A stretch of 64,000 nt of DNA from positions 39,525-103,524 of the forward strand of contig JAJXTV010000009.1 of assembly GCA_021783515.1 (NCBI GenBank), given 5' to 3'. This stretch comes from Nitrospirota bacterium. GTDB taxonomy: Bacteria; Nitrospirota; Thermodesulfovibrionia; Thermodesulfovibrionales; UBA6898. Below the pieces are notes generated by a model, which was given only the letters and a program-made list of their open reading frames with translations, searched no databases and was not told the origin of the DNA. Below, piece after piece: positions 36,272 through 44,689 of the stretch (position 1 is the first letter of the stretch; the number at the start of each line of letters is the position of its first letter). A program made the translations under genes and the position numbers.

Positions 36272-37618
36272 TCAGTACTTCAGGGACGCCTTTTCGAGGT
36301 TGCCGACTATGACGAGGACGTAGTCCTTCGGATCCAGGTATTTCTTCGCCGCCTTCAGGACATCTTCCTTCGTCACCGCGCTGATATGCTCCTTGTACGT
36401 GTCCACATAGTCAAGCCCGAGGTGGTAGTACTCGGCCGCGGCAAGAAAAGAGGCGATCTTCCTGTCAGAGTCGATCCGGAGGGGGAAACTCCCGGTGAGA
36501 TAGGACTTGGCGTCGCTCAGCTCCTTGTCCGTCACCGGTTCGGCGCGTATCCTCTCCATCTCCTTGAGTATCTCGCCGATCGCGGCGTTTGCCGATTCGT
36601 TCTTGGTCTGGAGCCCCGCCTCGAAATAACCGCCGAACTTGTTCGCCGAGAAGAGGCTGTGCACGTCGTAGGAGAGCCCCTTGTTGTCGCGGATGTTGTC
36701 CATAAGCCTCGAGGCGAACCCTCCCCCCCCGAGGATATAATTCATCACCGATACCGCGTAATAATCCGGGTCCTCCCTCGAGATGCCGAGATGGCCGAGG
36801 GCCACGTTCGCCTGAGTGATGTCCTTCTGTACCCTGACCACCTTCGGGCCGTCCCCTTTCCTGAGGACGGGAAGGGGCCTGTCGGCAATTTCCCCGGGCT
36901 GCCACCCCCCGAAAAATCTGTCAAGAAGCGCCCTGAGCTCCTCGCGGCCGATATCGCCGACGACAGCGATGATCGCATTGTTCGGCGCATAATGGGCTTT
37001 ATAGAAGCCGACGATATCCTGCCGGGTGATGGCGTCGAGCGACTCCTCGGTCCCCTCCGGGGGAACGCCGTACGGATGGTCCCCGAAGACCGCTTTCAGG
37101 AAAGCCTTGGACGCGACCGTGCCCGGATCTTCCTTCTGCTGAATAAGCGAGCTTTTGATCACCGCCTTCTTCCTGGCTATCTCGCCTTCGCTGAACGCGG
37201 GATGAAGCACCACGTCCGACAAAAGGTCGAACCCGAGCCGGACGTCTTTCTTCAGGACAGAGAGGGTTACCGTGGCATAGTCGGCGCCGCCCGAGGTGTC
37301 GAGAGAACCTCCGACGAACTCGATCGCGTCGCTGATATCGCGTGAGGATCTCGTCGTGGTGCCCTCATTGAGCAGGTCGGCGGTGAGGTTTGCGAGGCCC
37401 TCCTTCGACGGCGGCTCGGCGACGCTGCCGGCCTTGATCGCAAGTACCACCTTGACGATCGGAAGTCCCGTCCTTTCGGCGTGGAGCAGGACCATCCCGT
37501 TGGGCAGGACCTCCCTTTCAGCGATAGCGGCAGCCGACGCGCGAAGGGGCGAAAGCAGAAGCAAAATGCCTGCAAAGAGGATGAGCCGCCTTTTCAGATT
37601 TCTTCCCCTCGCCCTCAT
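36272..37618 (-). CDS. M16 peptidase-like protein lacking the zinc motif (non-catalytic partner)
   Basis: 448 residues with a signal peptide (RRLILFAGILLLLSP ... ASA). It has the two M16 (insulinase/pitrilysin) half-domains, recognisable from VLPNGMVLL, EGTEESLDAITRQDIVGFY and GGGGFASRL. Where active members have HxxEH, it has only NLTADLL, so the zinc site is missing. It overlaps the upstream catalytic M16 gene by 4 bases. Such pairs form a heterodimer with one catalytic and one substrate-binding subunit, as in mitochondrial processing peptidase. The location is probably periplasmic. Confidence 0.88.
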   Translation of the reverse strand: MRARGRNLKRRLILFAGILLLLSPLRASAAAIAEREVLPNGMVLLHAERTGLPIVKVVLAIKAGSVAEPPSKEGLANLTADLLNEGTTTRSSRDISDAIEFVGGSLDTSGGADYATVTLSVLKKDVRLGFDLLSDVVLHPAFSEGEIARKKAVIKSSLIQQKEDPGTVASKAFLKAVFGDHPYGVPPEGTEESLDAITRQDIVGFYKAHYAPNNAIIAVVGDIGREELRALLDRFFGGWQPGEIADRPLPVLRKGDGPKVVRVQKDITQANVALGHLGISREDPDYYAVSVMNYILGGGGFASRLMDNIRDNKGLSYDVHSLFSANKFGGYFEAGLQTKNESANAAIGEILKEMERIRAEPVTDKELSDAKSYLTGSFPLRIDSDRKIASFLAAAEYYHLGLDYVDTYKEHISAVTKEDVLKAAKKYLDPKDYVLVIVGNLEKASLKY

Positions 37619-38976
37619 TTCTTCCCTTTCCCTTCAGGGATAAGGATCCCTGTCGTCTTTCTGTCCGCAACCAGGTATTTGGCGGCAACGCGCCGGACAT
37701 CTTCGGCGGTCACCTTCCTGATGCCCTCGAGATACCTGTCGATCAGCCTCCATCCTCCGGCCATCTCGAAGGAGCCGATCGTCCTTGCCTGCATGTAGAT
37801 CGAGTCCTGGTCCATGACGAACGACGCTTCGATCTGATTTTTCGCCTTCCGGACTTCCCGCTCCGAAGGCGGGTCTTTCTTCATCTTTTCGACCTCATCG
37901 AGGAGCGATCTCTCGACGTCCTCTATCTTCTTTCCATGGGCGGCGGTGGCTGCCGCATAAAAGAGAAAGGGGTCCCTGTAGAGCCCTTCGTAGCTCGCCC
38001 ATGCGGAAAGGGCGATCTGCTTCTCATACACGAGGGAATGATAGAGCCGCGAGCTCTTCCCTCCCGAGAGGATGCCGGCAAGCACATCGAGAGCAAGGCC
38101 GTCGTCGTCCCCGATGCCCGGGACCTTGTAGACGATCAGGACGGAAGGCAGCTCCGCCTCCTTCTTTACGTAGACCCGTTTTTCTCCGTACTGGGCGTCC
38201 TCTGCAGGATGGGTCCTCTTTATCTCCGGCCCTCCCGGGATACTCCCGAAGGCCTTCTTTATCTCGGCCAGGACCTGGTCGGACTGCACGTCGCCCACGA
38301 CGATGATCACGGCGTTGTTCGGCTCATAATAGGTGTTGTAATGGGCGACCAGGTCGGCGGGGTCAAGCGTCTTGAGGTCCGACATCCAGCCGATAACAGG
38401 CCACCGGTAGGGGTGGTCCTTGAAGGCCGCCGCAAGCGCCTCCTGGTGGAGGAGGTTTTCAGGATCGTCGTCATAGCGGAGCCTCCGCTCTTCCATCACC
38501 ACGTCCCGCTCCGAGAGAACCGCCTGCGGAGTAAGGATGAGGTTGCGCATCCGGTCGGCCTCCATCCCGATCGGGATACCGATGCGGTCCGAGGCGAGCA
38601 GCTCGAAATAGCCGGTATAGTCGCGGCTGGTGAAGGCGTTGTCCATGCCGCCGGCCCTCTGGATCGTCTGCGAGAAGGTCTTCGGCCCATACGCGGCGGT
38701 CCCCTTGAACATCATATGCTCAAGCAGATGGCTCAGCCCTGTCTTGCCGATCTTCTCGTCGACCGATCCGACACGGTACCAAATCTGGAACGTCGCAGTC
38801 GGGGCCTTGTGGTCCTCCAGGATAAGGACCTTCAGGCCGTTGTCGAGATGGTACTCTTTAACGTTCAGCGCCGAGGCGCCGAGAGGGAAGAGCAGGATGC
38901 CGAGAAATAAAATTATGATGGCGGCGTTCTTCACGATTTTTATCTTAAATCTTTTGCGCGACTCCTGACAACTCAT
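37615..38976 (-). CDS. M16 zinc peptidase, catalytic subunit
   Basis: 453 residues from the ATG at 38976, which leads straight into a signal peptide (KNAAIIILFLGILLFPLGASA). The inverted zinc motif HLLEH (83-87) is intact, followed by the distal glutamate region VVMEERRLRYDD. A second M16 half-domain with GGKSSRLYHSLV completes the protein. Function: periplasmic or outer-surface cleavage of peptides or misfolded proteins with the downstream non-catalytic partner. The frame is open upstream to 39123, but that sequence lacks homology and ribosome-binding signal. Confidence 0.9.
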   Translation of the reverse strand: MSCQESRKRFKIKIVKNAAIIILFLGILLFPLGASALNVKEYHLDNGLKVLILEDHKAPTATFQIWYRVGSVDEKIGKTGLSHLLEHMMFKGTAAYGPKTFSQTIQRAGGMDNAFTSRDYTGYFELLASDRIGIPIGMEADRMRNLILTPQAVLSERDVVMEERRLRYDDDPENLLHQEALAAAFKDHPYRWPVIGWMSDLKTLDPADLVAHYNTYYEPNNAVIIVVGDVQSDQVLAEIKKAFGSIPGGPEIKRTHPAEDAQYGEKRVYVKKEAELPSVLIVYKVPGIGDDDGLALDVLAGILSGGKSSRLYHSLVYEKQIALSAWASYEGLYRDPFLFYAAATAAHGKKIEDVERSLLDEVEKMKKDPPSEREVRKAKNQIEASFVMDQDSIYMQARTIGSFEMAGGWRLIDRYLEGIRKVTAEDVRRVAAKYLVADRKTTGILIPEGKGKK

Positions 38977-39112
38977 TCGGTCAGGCCGGAAAGAGCGCGA
39001 GTCGGCACCGAAGGGGCGCGCGCCCGGGGGGATGGCCGGCATGTGCAGTGACGGCGGGTTATAAGACTTTATGGGAAAAATGTTATGCTTGATAAAAATA
39101 TCGGAGGGGCTG

Positions 39113-39802
39113 ATGAACGCCATACGGCGAAAAACTATTCAGGGCGATTCGGTCAAAAAGACAAAGCCTCTGTCCACCATGAGGCCCTTTGCCTTCCTCT
39201 GCTGCCTGATTTTTCTTGCTGCCGCGGGGTGCGGCAGCGGCAGCGGGCCGGAGGCTGCCTCTTCGGACGCCCTGCCGGGGATCGCAGAGATGCTTTCGGA
39301 AAAGGTGCTCGGCGACCCGAACGCACCGATCACGATCATCGACTATTCCGCGCTGACATGTCCTCACTGCGCAGACTTTCATTTAAACACATTGCCCCGG
39401 ATCAAGGAAAAGTATATAGATACGGGCAAGGCGAAGCTGGTCTACCGCGACTTCCCTTTCAACCGGGCAGGGCTAACCGCTTCGATGCTGGCCCGCTGCT
39501 CGACCGAGGCAGACTATTTTGGGGCGCTCGAGCTCATGTACAGGAACCAGGCCTCCTGGGCCGGCGACACCGACCCGGAGAAGGCGCTGGTGGATATCCT
39601 CGGCATGTCTCAGAAAAAGGCCGATGCATGTCTTTCGGACAAGGCGCTCGAAGACGGCATCCAGGCCATACAACTGGGCGGCCAGCAGAGCTATGGCGTT
39701 AACGCCACTCCGACATTCATAATCAACGGGCAGAAGATCGTCGGTTCTCAGCCCTTCGCGGATTTCGACCGGGTGCTGGAGGCGCTGTCTCCTCAGCTTT
39801 GA
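39113..39802 (+). CDS. DsbA/thioredoxin-fold lipoprotein (thiol-disulfide oxidoreductase)
   Basis: 229 residues from the ATG at 39113, preceded by GGAGGGG. The signal peptide ends in the lipobox AAAGC (C40). The mature domain is a DsbA-like thioredoxin_4 fold: ITIIDYSALTCPHCADFH with the CPHC active site (83-86), DFPFNRAGL, and the cis-proline loop VNATPTFIINGQKI. It would oxidise or isomerise disulfides while anchored in the membrane. Confidence 0.9.
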   Translation: MNAIRRKTIQGDSVKKTKPLSTMRPFAFLCCLIFLAAAGCGSGSGPEAASSDALPGIAEMLSEKVLGDPNAPITIIDYSALTCPHCADFHLNTLPRIKEKYIDTGKAKLVYRDFPFNRAGLTASMLARCSTEADYFGALELMYRNQASWAGDTDPEKALVDILGMSQKKADACLSDKALEDGIQAIQLGGQQSYGVNATPTFIINGQKIVGSQPFADFDRVLEALSPQL

Positions 39803-39973
39803 GCCCTGGGGCTTTGGCTGATAGCCGGTACTCCACGGGTGGCGGAAGGCCGTGCAGATTTGCACCGCCGAAGCCACAGATCTTTCGAATTGCAACAGTT
39901 ACTGAGCTGCACATCTTTACTCATCTTTCGCGTCCTTCGCCTGATAACCCATCCCCCTTCCTTCCCTCCCCTC

Positions 39974-40003
39974 TTGACTCGCACGCCCCCAAATCAGTAT
40001 AAT
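39974..40003 (+). promoter_or_regulatory. Near-consensus sigma-70 promoter of the hgc operon
   Basis: TTGACT (39974-39979) and a perfect TATAAT (39998-40003) with an 18-base spacer lie 35 bases before the regulator start codon. This is the cleanest promoter in the window. Confidence 0.7.
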
Positions 40004-40022
40004 CTGATTATTCAGAATAATC
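39992..40022. promoter_or_regulatory. Twin palindromes overlapping the hgc promoter (candidate operator)
   Basis: AATCAG-TATAAT-CTGATT (39992-40009) is an inverted repeat centred on the -10 box. It overlaps a second perfect palindrome, GATTATTC-A-GAATAATC (40006-40022). A protein bound here would block transcription. The adjacent AbrB-type gene is the obvious candidate ligand, but this is inference. Confidence 0.55.
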
Positions 40023-40038
40023 TCCAAGAAGGAATGCG

Positions 40039-40320
40039 ATGGGAAGAAGAAAGAAAGAAGACTTATCGGCGGCAATGACGGGGGAAAAGACGGCCGCCTC
40101 CTGCTGTAAGGTGGAATCTATTATCAGCGTCGATGAACGGGGCCAGATGGTGCTGCCGAAGGAGCTTCGGGAGCGGGCCGGGATCATCCCCGGCAGCAAG
40201 CTGGCGGTGGCGAGTTGGGAAAAAAACGGCTCGGTCTGCTGCATCACCCTCATCAAGGCCGAAGAGCTTGTCGAGATGGTGAAGGGGCAGCTCGGGCCGA
40301 TCATCAAGGAAATCCTATAA
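40039..40320 (+). CDS. AbrB/SpoVT-type DNA-binding regulator upstream of hgcAB
   Basis: 93 residues. Residues about 25-70 form a SpoVT/AbrB swapped-hairpin domain (IISVDERGQMVLPKELRERA, then GSKLAVAS). The family includes transition-state regulators and antitoxins. A variable N-terminus (RRKKEDLSAAMTGEK) and a short helical tail flank it. The gene is preceded by AAGGAA and lies 11 bases upstream of hgcA, so it is co-transcribed and likely autoregulates the operon through the palindromes upstream. Confidence 0.82.
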   Translation: MGRRKKEDLSAAMTGEKTAASCCKVESIISVDERGQMVLPKELRERAGIIPGSKLAVASWEKNGSVCCITLIKAEELVEMVKGQLGPIIKEIL

Positions 40321-40331
40321 GGGGGACAGGC

Positions 40332-41480
40332 ATGGCGGAGTTGAAATTCAGAAATGATCTACTGCCGGGAAAGGCCGCCGCTCAGCCGTCCGCATGCGGA
40401 TGCGCCGGCCCTTCTGTAGCAGAAGAAAAGCCCCGCTGGGCCGCCGGCACCGTTTCTGCCGGAAGCTGCACGGTCTACCGGGTCTCGACGGATTTGACGA
40501 CAGCAGACACATGGGAGCATGTTCGCTGCCGGACCAGCGCCTTCCGTGAAAGTTATGCCGTAAAGCCCGGCCTCTACGCGGTCGGCAATCCGGATAAAGA
40601 CTCCGACGTATTCGTGAGCGCCAATTACAAGCTCAGCTTCGACCATCTCAGGGCGGCGCTGAAAGGCCTGGATGGCTGGGTGCTCGTTCTGGATACGAAG
40701 GGAATCAACGTCTGGTGCGCCGCGGGGAAAGGGACGTTCGGCACGGACGAGCTTGTGAAGCGCATTTCCCTTGTTCGTCTGAACGAAGTGGTCGGCCACA
40801 GAAACATCATCGTTCCTCAGCTCGGCGCTGTCGGAGTCAGCGGCTACGCGGTGCGCAGCGCCTCCGGCTTCAGGGTCCTGTACGGCCCGGTATACGCGAA
40901 GGATATCCCCTCCTATGTCGCGGCCGGCCGAAGAGCGACGCCCGGGATGCGGGAGGTGCGATTTCCGCTTCCCGAGAGGCTCATACTTACGCCGATGGAG
41001 ATCAATCCGGCGATGAAGAAATACTATCCCTGGTTCGCGCTTCTTATCCTGCTCTTCTTCGGCCTTCAGCCTTCCGGGATCATCTTCAAAGATGCTGCCT
41101 CGGGCGGCCTGCCCTTCCTCGGCCTGGGCCTCGTAGCGGTCCTGGCGGGCGCCTTCATCACCCCGCTGTTGCTCCCTTTTGTCCCGGCCAGGTCGTTTGC
41201 GGTAAAGGGATGGCTGGTGGGCCTGCTTTCTATCGTGCTTTCGCTGAAGGTATTCCGGCCTGCGGACCCGCCTGATGTCCTGCTTCTCGCCGCCGCTTTT
41301 CTCTTTTTCCCGATGGCAAGCTCTTACATCGCGCTTCAGTTTACAGGCTCGACCACCTTTACCGGGATGTCCGGGGTGAAGAAGGAACTGAAGATATCCC
41401 TCCCGCTTTATATCGCGTCGGTTGCGGTGTCGATAATCCTGTTGGTCCTTTATAAGGCCGGACATTGGGGGGCGCCATGA
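40332..41480 (+). CDS. hgcA: Mercury methylation corrinoid protein HgcA
   Basis: 382 residues. The N-terminal corrinoid-binding domain contains the diagnostic cap-helix motif NVWCAAGKGTFGT (126-138) with Cys129 as the lower cobalt ligand, matching the N(V/I)WCA(A/G)GK signature. The C-terminal half is strongly hydrophobic with about five membrane helices, the unusual architecture that separates HgcA from CdhD/AcsC corrinoid proteins. HgcA transfers a methyl group from methylcobalamin-type cofactor to Hg(II). AGGGGG precedes the ATG. The gene overlaps hgcB by 4 bases. A short N-terminal extension with a CGC pair (22-24) precedes the domain. Confidence 0.95.
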   Translation: MAELKFRNDLLPGKAAAQPSACGCAGPSVAEEKPRWAAGTVSAGSCTVYRVSTDLTTADTWEHVRCRTSAFRESYAVKPGLYAVGNPDKDSDVFVSANYKLSFDHLRAALKGLDGWVLVLDTKGINVWCAAGKGTFGTDELVKRISLVRLNEVVGHRNIIVPQLGAVGVSGYAVRSASGFRVLYGPVYAKDIPSYVAAGRRATPGMREVRFPLPERLILTPMEINPAMKKYYPWFALLILLFFGLQPSGIIFKDAASGGLPFLGLGLVAVLAGAFITPLLLPFVPARSFAVKGWLVGLLSIVLSLKVFRPADPPDVLLLAAAFLFFPMASSYIALQFTGSTTFTGMSGVKKELKISLPLYIASVAVSIILLVLYKAGHWGAP

Positions 41481-41773
41481 AGTATCTCAGCAACGTAACG
41501 ACAATTTCGCTCACGGAAGAAAAATGCACAGGGTGCGGCATCTGCCTCGAAGTCTGCCCGCATCACGTCTTTGTCATCGAAAACCGGAAGGCCTCTCTCG
41601 TCGATAAGGACAGGTGCATGGAGTGCGGGGCCTGCATGATGAACTGCCCCTCGCAAGCCCTCTTCGTCGACAAGGGGGTAGGCTGCGCGGCCGCCCTGAT
41701 CAACAGCATAATCACGGGCGGGGACCCGACCTGCGGCTGTAGCGGCGATAACGGCAAGGGAAGCTGCTGCTGA
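41477..41773 (+). CDS. hgcB: HgcB, ferredoxin partner of HgcA
   Basis: 98 residues. There are two [4Fe-4S] motifs, CTGCGICLEVCP (17-28) and CMECGACMMNCP (47-58); the second contains the HgcB-specific C(M/I)ECGAC sequence. A conserved lone cysteine follows in VGCAAALINS (C70), and the protein ends in the cysteine pair GSCC (97-98) thought to handle mercury. HgcB reduces HgcA's cobalt for the next methylation cycle. Its start overlaps the hgcA stop (ATGA). No other mercury gene is adjacent. Confidence 0.95.
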   Translation: MKYLSNVTTISLTEEKCTGCGICLEVCPHHVFVIENRKASLVDKDRCMECGACMMNCPSQALFVDKGVGCAAALINSIITGGDPTCGCSGDNGKGSCC

Positions 41774-41801
41774 AAGAATCCCGGCAAAAACCGACGTCTC
41801 C

Positions 41802-41832
41802 GGATTCCGTCCCAGCACACCGCCGGAATGAC
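41802..41832. repeat. Diverged REP-like palindrome
   Basis: GGATTCCG ... CGGAATGACG, a 6-bp core stem with a longer loop, after hgcB. It resembles the unit at 25566-25588 in its outer arms. Confidence 0.4.
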
Positions 41833-41890
41833 GGCCCTCATTTACCCTTGGAAAACCCGCTTTGCAGGCGTCGTGTCTCTATTTTGCTGA

Positions 41891-42325
41891 TCAGATGCTG
41901 TGGATCAGATAGATCAGAAGGAAGATCCCGATGACGAGGACCGAAATCGTCAGGAGAGAGTCGAGGATGACCGAGGGCCGATAGGCGTCCTCGTCGATCT
42001 GTTTCTCGACCCTCTTATACCGGACGAACGCAAGGAGCGCCATAAGCGCGCCGAGCGCCACGAGTATGATCCCGAGGACCGACGAATAACCGGGAGACGG
42101 CGGCCCGGGGGCCGCTCCGTGGGGCGGAATTGTCGCGCGCATCCCGGTGGAGCCGAGGTAGTAGGCGGCCTGCTTCAGAAAGAGCGCGAACTTTTCGACG
42201 ACGAATCCGAACGCCATGATGCCGATGCTCGTTCTGATCCAGGCGAGAAAGGTCCGCTCGTTCGCAAAATGTACGCGGCGGTTCCTGACCCGTACCGGTC
42301 TGTTGTCTTCAGTGTCCTTCGGCAT
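41891..42325 (-). CDS. DUF202/YidH-family membrane protein
   Basis: 144 residues with three hydrophobic helices. The N-terminal segment HFANERTFLAWIRTSIGIMAFG is the hallmark of the DUF202 (YidH) family of inner-membrane proteins, whose function is unknown. The middle loop (GATIPPHGAAPGPPSPG) is variable. It is downstream of mqnD on the same strand, but the gap of 52 bases and no shared logic make a functional link uncertain. Confidence 0.88.
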   Translation of the reverse strand: MPKDTEDNRPVRVRNRRVHFANERTFLAWIRTSIGIMAFGFVVEKFALFLKQAAYYLGSTGMRATIPPHGAAPGPPSPGYSSVLGIILVALGALMALLAFVRYKRVEKQIDEDAYRPSVILDSLLTISVLVIGIFLLIYLIHSI

Positions 42326-42377
42326 CGCGCAGTTTCCTCCTGCAATTATACCTGAAAAGAGCGCGGAGAAGGACTGC

Positions 42378-43217
42378 CTAGCGGGAAATAAAGAGCGGCT
42401 TTCCCGAACGCGGCACGATCCCGCTTTCTTCCGCCCTCCTGAAGAGCTCCTCGACCGCCCGTTCTCCGTCCTGCCCTATATCGAGCGAGTAGTCGTTCAC
42501 ATAGAGATCGATATGCTGATTCGTCACCTCGTCCTCAATCTCCTGCGCATGCCGCCTGATGTAAGAAACCGGTTCGCTCCTGTGGCCGAAGGCGTATTCG
42601 ACGCTCCGCCGGATGAGACTATCGACCTTCCCGATCACAGCGGCCCCCAGGCTTCGTTTTGCGAATATACCGCCAAGCGGTATCGGTTGTCCCGTCTCTC
42701 GTTCCCACCAGTCGCCCAGGTCGATAACTTTTCTGAGGCCGGCGCGCCGATAGGTGAAGCGGCTCTCATGAATAATCAGACCGGCGTCCGCCGCGCCGCC
42801 CCTCACTGCGTTGATGATGTGATCGAAGGGCATCACGATAACCTTCTCCTTCAGAGACGGATCGAAGGTCTGAAGAAGGAGAAAGGCGGTGGTGAGCCTG
42901 CCGGGGATTGCGATCGTCTTTCCTCTGAGATCGCGGATATCCGTTTCTTCCCGGGCAACGACAAGCGGACCGCACCCTTTCCCGAGGGCGCCTCCGGCCC
43001 GGAGAAGGCAGTAATCGTCTCTCAGATAGCCGAACGCATGGAACGAAGCCTTTGTGATGTCGAGCCGGGCCTCGCGGGCCATCTGGTTGAGCGTCTCGAC
43101 GTCTTCCAGAACCTCCTCGAAGCCGATTCCCCCGGTATCGATCCTGCCGTGCACAAGGGCATAAAAGATGAAGGTGTCGTTCGGGCAGGGAGAATAGCCC
43201 AGGGAGAGGGTCGTCAC
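42378..43217 (-). CDS. mqnD: 1,4-dihydroxy-6-naphthoate synthase
   Basis: Converts cyclic de-hypoxanthine futalosine to dihydroxy-6-naphthoate in the futalosine route to menaquinone. 279 residues with a GTG start. The MqnD-type opening LSLGYSPCPNDTFIFYAL is diagnostic (MqnA differs). KTIAIPGRLTTAFLLL and the late TNQHIDLYVNDYS match the periplasmic-binding-protein fold of the family. mqnB lies about 460 bp upstream on the same strand. Confidence 0.94.
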   Translation of the reverse strand: MTTLSLGYSPCPNDTFIFYALVHGRIDTGGIGFEEVLEDVETLNQMAREARLDITKASFHAFGYLRDDYCLLRAGGALGKGCGPLVVAREETDIRDLRGKTIAIPGRLTTAFLLLQTFDPSLKEKVIVMPFDHIINAVRGGAADAGLIIHESRFTYRRAGLRKVIDLGDWWERETGQPIPLGGIFAKRSLGAAVIGKVDSLIRRSVEYAFGHRSEPVSYIRRHAQEIEDEVTNQHIDLYVNDYSLDIGQDGERAVEELFRRAEESGIVPRSGKPLFISR

Positions 43218-43221
43218 CGTG

Positions 43222-43422
43222 CTATGCCGCCGTCTTCCCGAAGGGCTCTTCCCGCTCCATCAACTCCGACATCCGAGCGCGGGCCGGGCATTCCCCCGCT
43301 CGACCGGCCCCTTCTCCCGGAATGTCATCCTGATCGACGCGCAGCCGCGTGCGGGACAGGAGTTCTCGGAAAAATTCACCGAAGCCCTTTGCGAGACTGC
43401 ATGTGACTGCCGAGTCCTTCAT
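43222..43422 (-). CDS. Possible small protein upstream of mqnD
   Basis: A 66-residue reading frame starts at an ATG preceded by an AGGCAGGAC-like ribosome-binding site and ends 4 bases before the mqnD GTG, a spacing that would suit translational coupling. The sequence (SLAKGFGEFFRELLSR, then a Gly/Ala/Arg-rich part) has no recognised domain. The remainder of 43423-43680 shows no gene. Confidence 0.35.
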   Translation of the reverse strand: MKDSAVTCSLAKGFGEFFRELLSRTRLRVDQDDIPGEGAGRAGECPARARMSELMEREEPFGKTAA

Positions 43423-43680
43423 TTGTCCTGCCTCTTTCGTAATCCGAAATAATGCGTTAATCATAGTATAACAATACGCAAAAGCTCGCCATATAGAAAT
43501 TAACGGGAATTCCCCAAGTATATTATTCGTCTTGTTCGTCATACCCGCGGGCGGGTATCGATGAGGCAGGCCCGCCCTGAAGCGCTTACGACTTGATGCG
43601 TCGAAAGGATTGCCACCCGGCCCTGTCGAAGGGCGGATCCCACGCCCGGAAATGACGGCGCGTGATGCACAGGCGCATGC

Positions 43681-44394
43681 CTACCGCGATCCGAGCCCCT
43701 TCAGAAATTCTATCACCGTCCGCTGGCAGCTTTCGGAGGCCTTCGCGATATCCCACTTCGAGATGTCCCTTGCCTCGACGATATTGCTGATGCCCCGGAC
43801 CTCTACGATCGGGATGCCGTAAAGCCGGCAGACATGCACCGCTGCCGCTCCTTCCATGTTTTCGCATATCGCCCCGAAACGGGAAGAGAGTTCCTTCGCC
43901 CGCCGGGTCGTACCTGTGCAGGCGGACACCGTGGTAAAGACTCCTGCTTCGGCCCTCCGTCCTGCGGAGCGGGCTGCTCTCAGCATCCTCTTTGAGAGCA
44001 GAGCGTCGAGCGGAAACTCATTGAAATATTTCCGTCTGCCCGCCTTCAGAAGCGGGATGCCTATCAATTCGAGGGAATGGGGACCGTCCTCGAGCAGCAC
44101 TCCTTCGTCGGCATACACCTCCTTCGTCGCCACCGCGACATCTCCCACGCCAAGTCCGGTGCCGGGGTATGCGCCGCCCACACCGAAGAGGATCACGGCA
44201 GAGGGAGAATAACGCAGGATCAGGGAGGTGAGGCAATGCGCGGCATTTGTCTTTCCGAGACCCGATATGGAATATACGACGGGGATATTATTGATCGTCC
44301 CCCTCATTGTGCTGCCGACCTGAGGGAGGCGGTGAGGGGCAGGCCCCAGACAGTCTGCGATGATGCCGCCTTCGGCCTCGACAGAAACCATCAT
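43681..44394 (-). CDS. mqnB: Futalosine hydrolase
   Basis: Releases hypoxanthine from futalosine in the alternative menaquinone pathway. About 237 residues from the first of two adjacent ATGs at 44394. The nucleosidase fold shows SGLGKTNAAHC, GVGGAYPGTGLGVGDV and the catalytic region ICENMEGAAAVHVC with the conserved glutamates. The aspartate segment near RGISNIVEARDISKW is a futalosine-hydrolase feature that separates it from MTA/SAH nucleosidases. Open frame continues upstream with TTG/GTG codons, so the start is uncertain by up to about 30 residues. Confidence 0.9.
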   Translation of the reverse strand: MMVSVEAEGGIIADCLGPAPHRLPQVGSTMRGTINNIPVVYSISGLGKTNAAHCLTSLILRYSPSAVILFGVGGAYPGTGLGVGDVAVATKEVYADEGVLLEDGPHSLELIGIPLLKAGRRKYFNEFPLDALLSKRMLRAARSAGRRAEAGVFTTVSACTGTTRRAKELSSRFGAICENMEGAAAVHVCRLYGIPIVEVRGISNIVEARDISKWDIAKASESCQRTVIEFLKGLGSR

Positions 44395-44549
44395 CGCGAC
44401 CGGTCCGGCCCTGCGCGGCGAAGGATGTGACGCTGTTTCCCTATTCGCTTTTCCGTGGCGCACTCTGCAGTGTACCACAGGGGGCAAGGGGGTTCAACTT
44501 TTCACGCTTCCGCCGGCCGCGGCGTGGAGTCGATGCCAAAAATAATTCG

Positions 44550-44579
44550 TTGACAAAGGTATTTCTTTTCCTGTAATTT
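44550..44579 (+). promoter_or_regulatory. Candidate promoter for rho
   Basis: TTGACA (44550-44555) and TAATTT (44574-44579), spacer 18, lie about 110 bases before the rho ATG. The long A+T-rich leader is compatible with Rho autoregulation as known in other bacteria; no specific element was recognised. Confidence 0.45.
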
Positions 44580-44689
44580 ATGGTAGAATTAATACGAGAG
44601 TTCTTCTTGAATTAACAAATCCCACATGGATAGGCAAAAACCTTCCGGGAAATTTATATCCTTAAAGTCAACCCAGTGAGGAGCATAGT

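Noticed and set aside
40332..41480. CdhD/AcsC-type corrinoid protein of acetyl-CoA metabolism
   Set aside because: The NVWCAAGK cap helix, the membrane-spanning C-terminal half and the adjacent HgcB-type ferredoxin are specific to HgcA.
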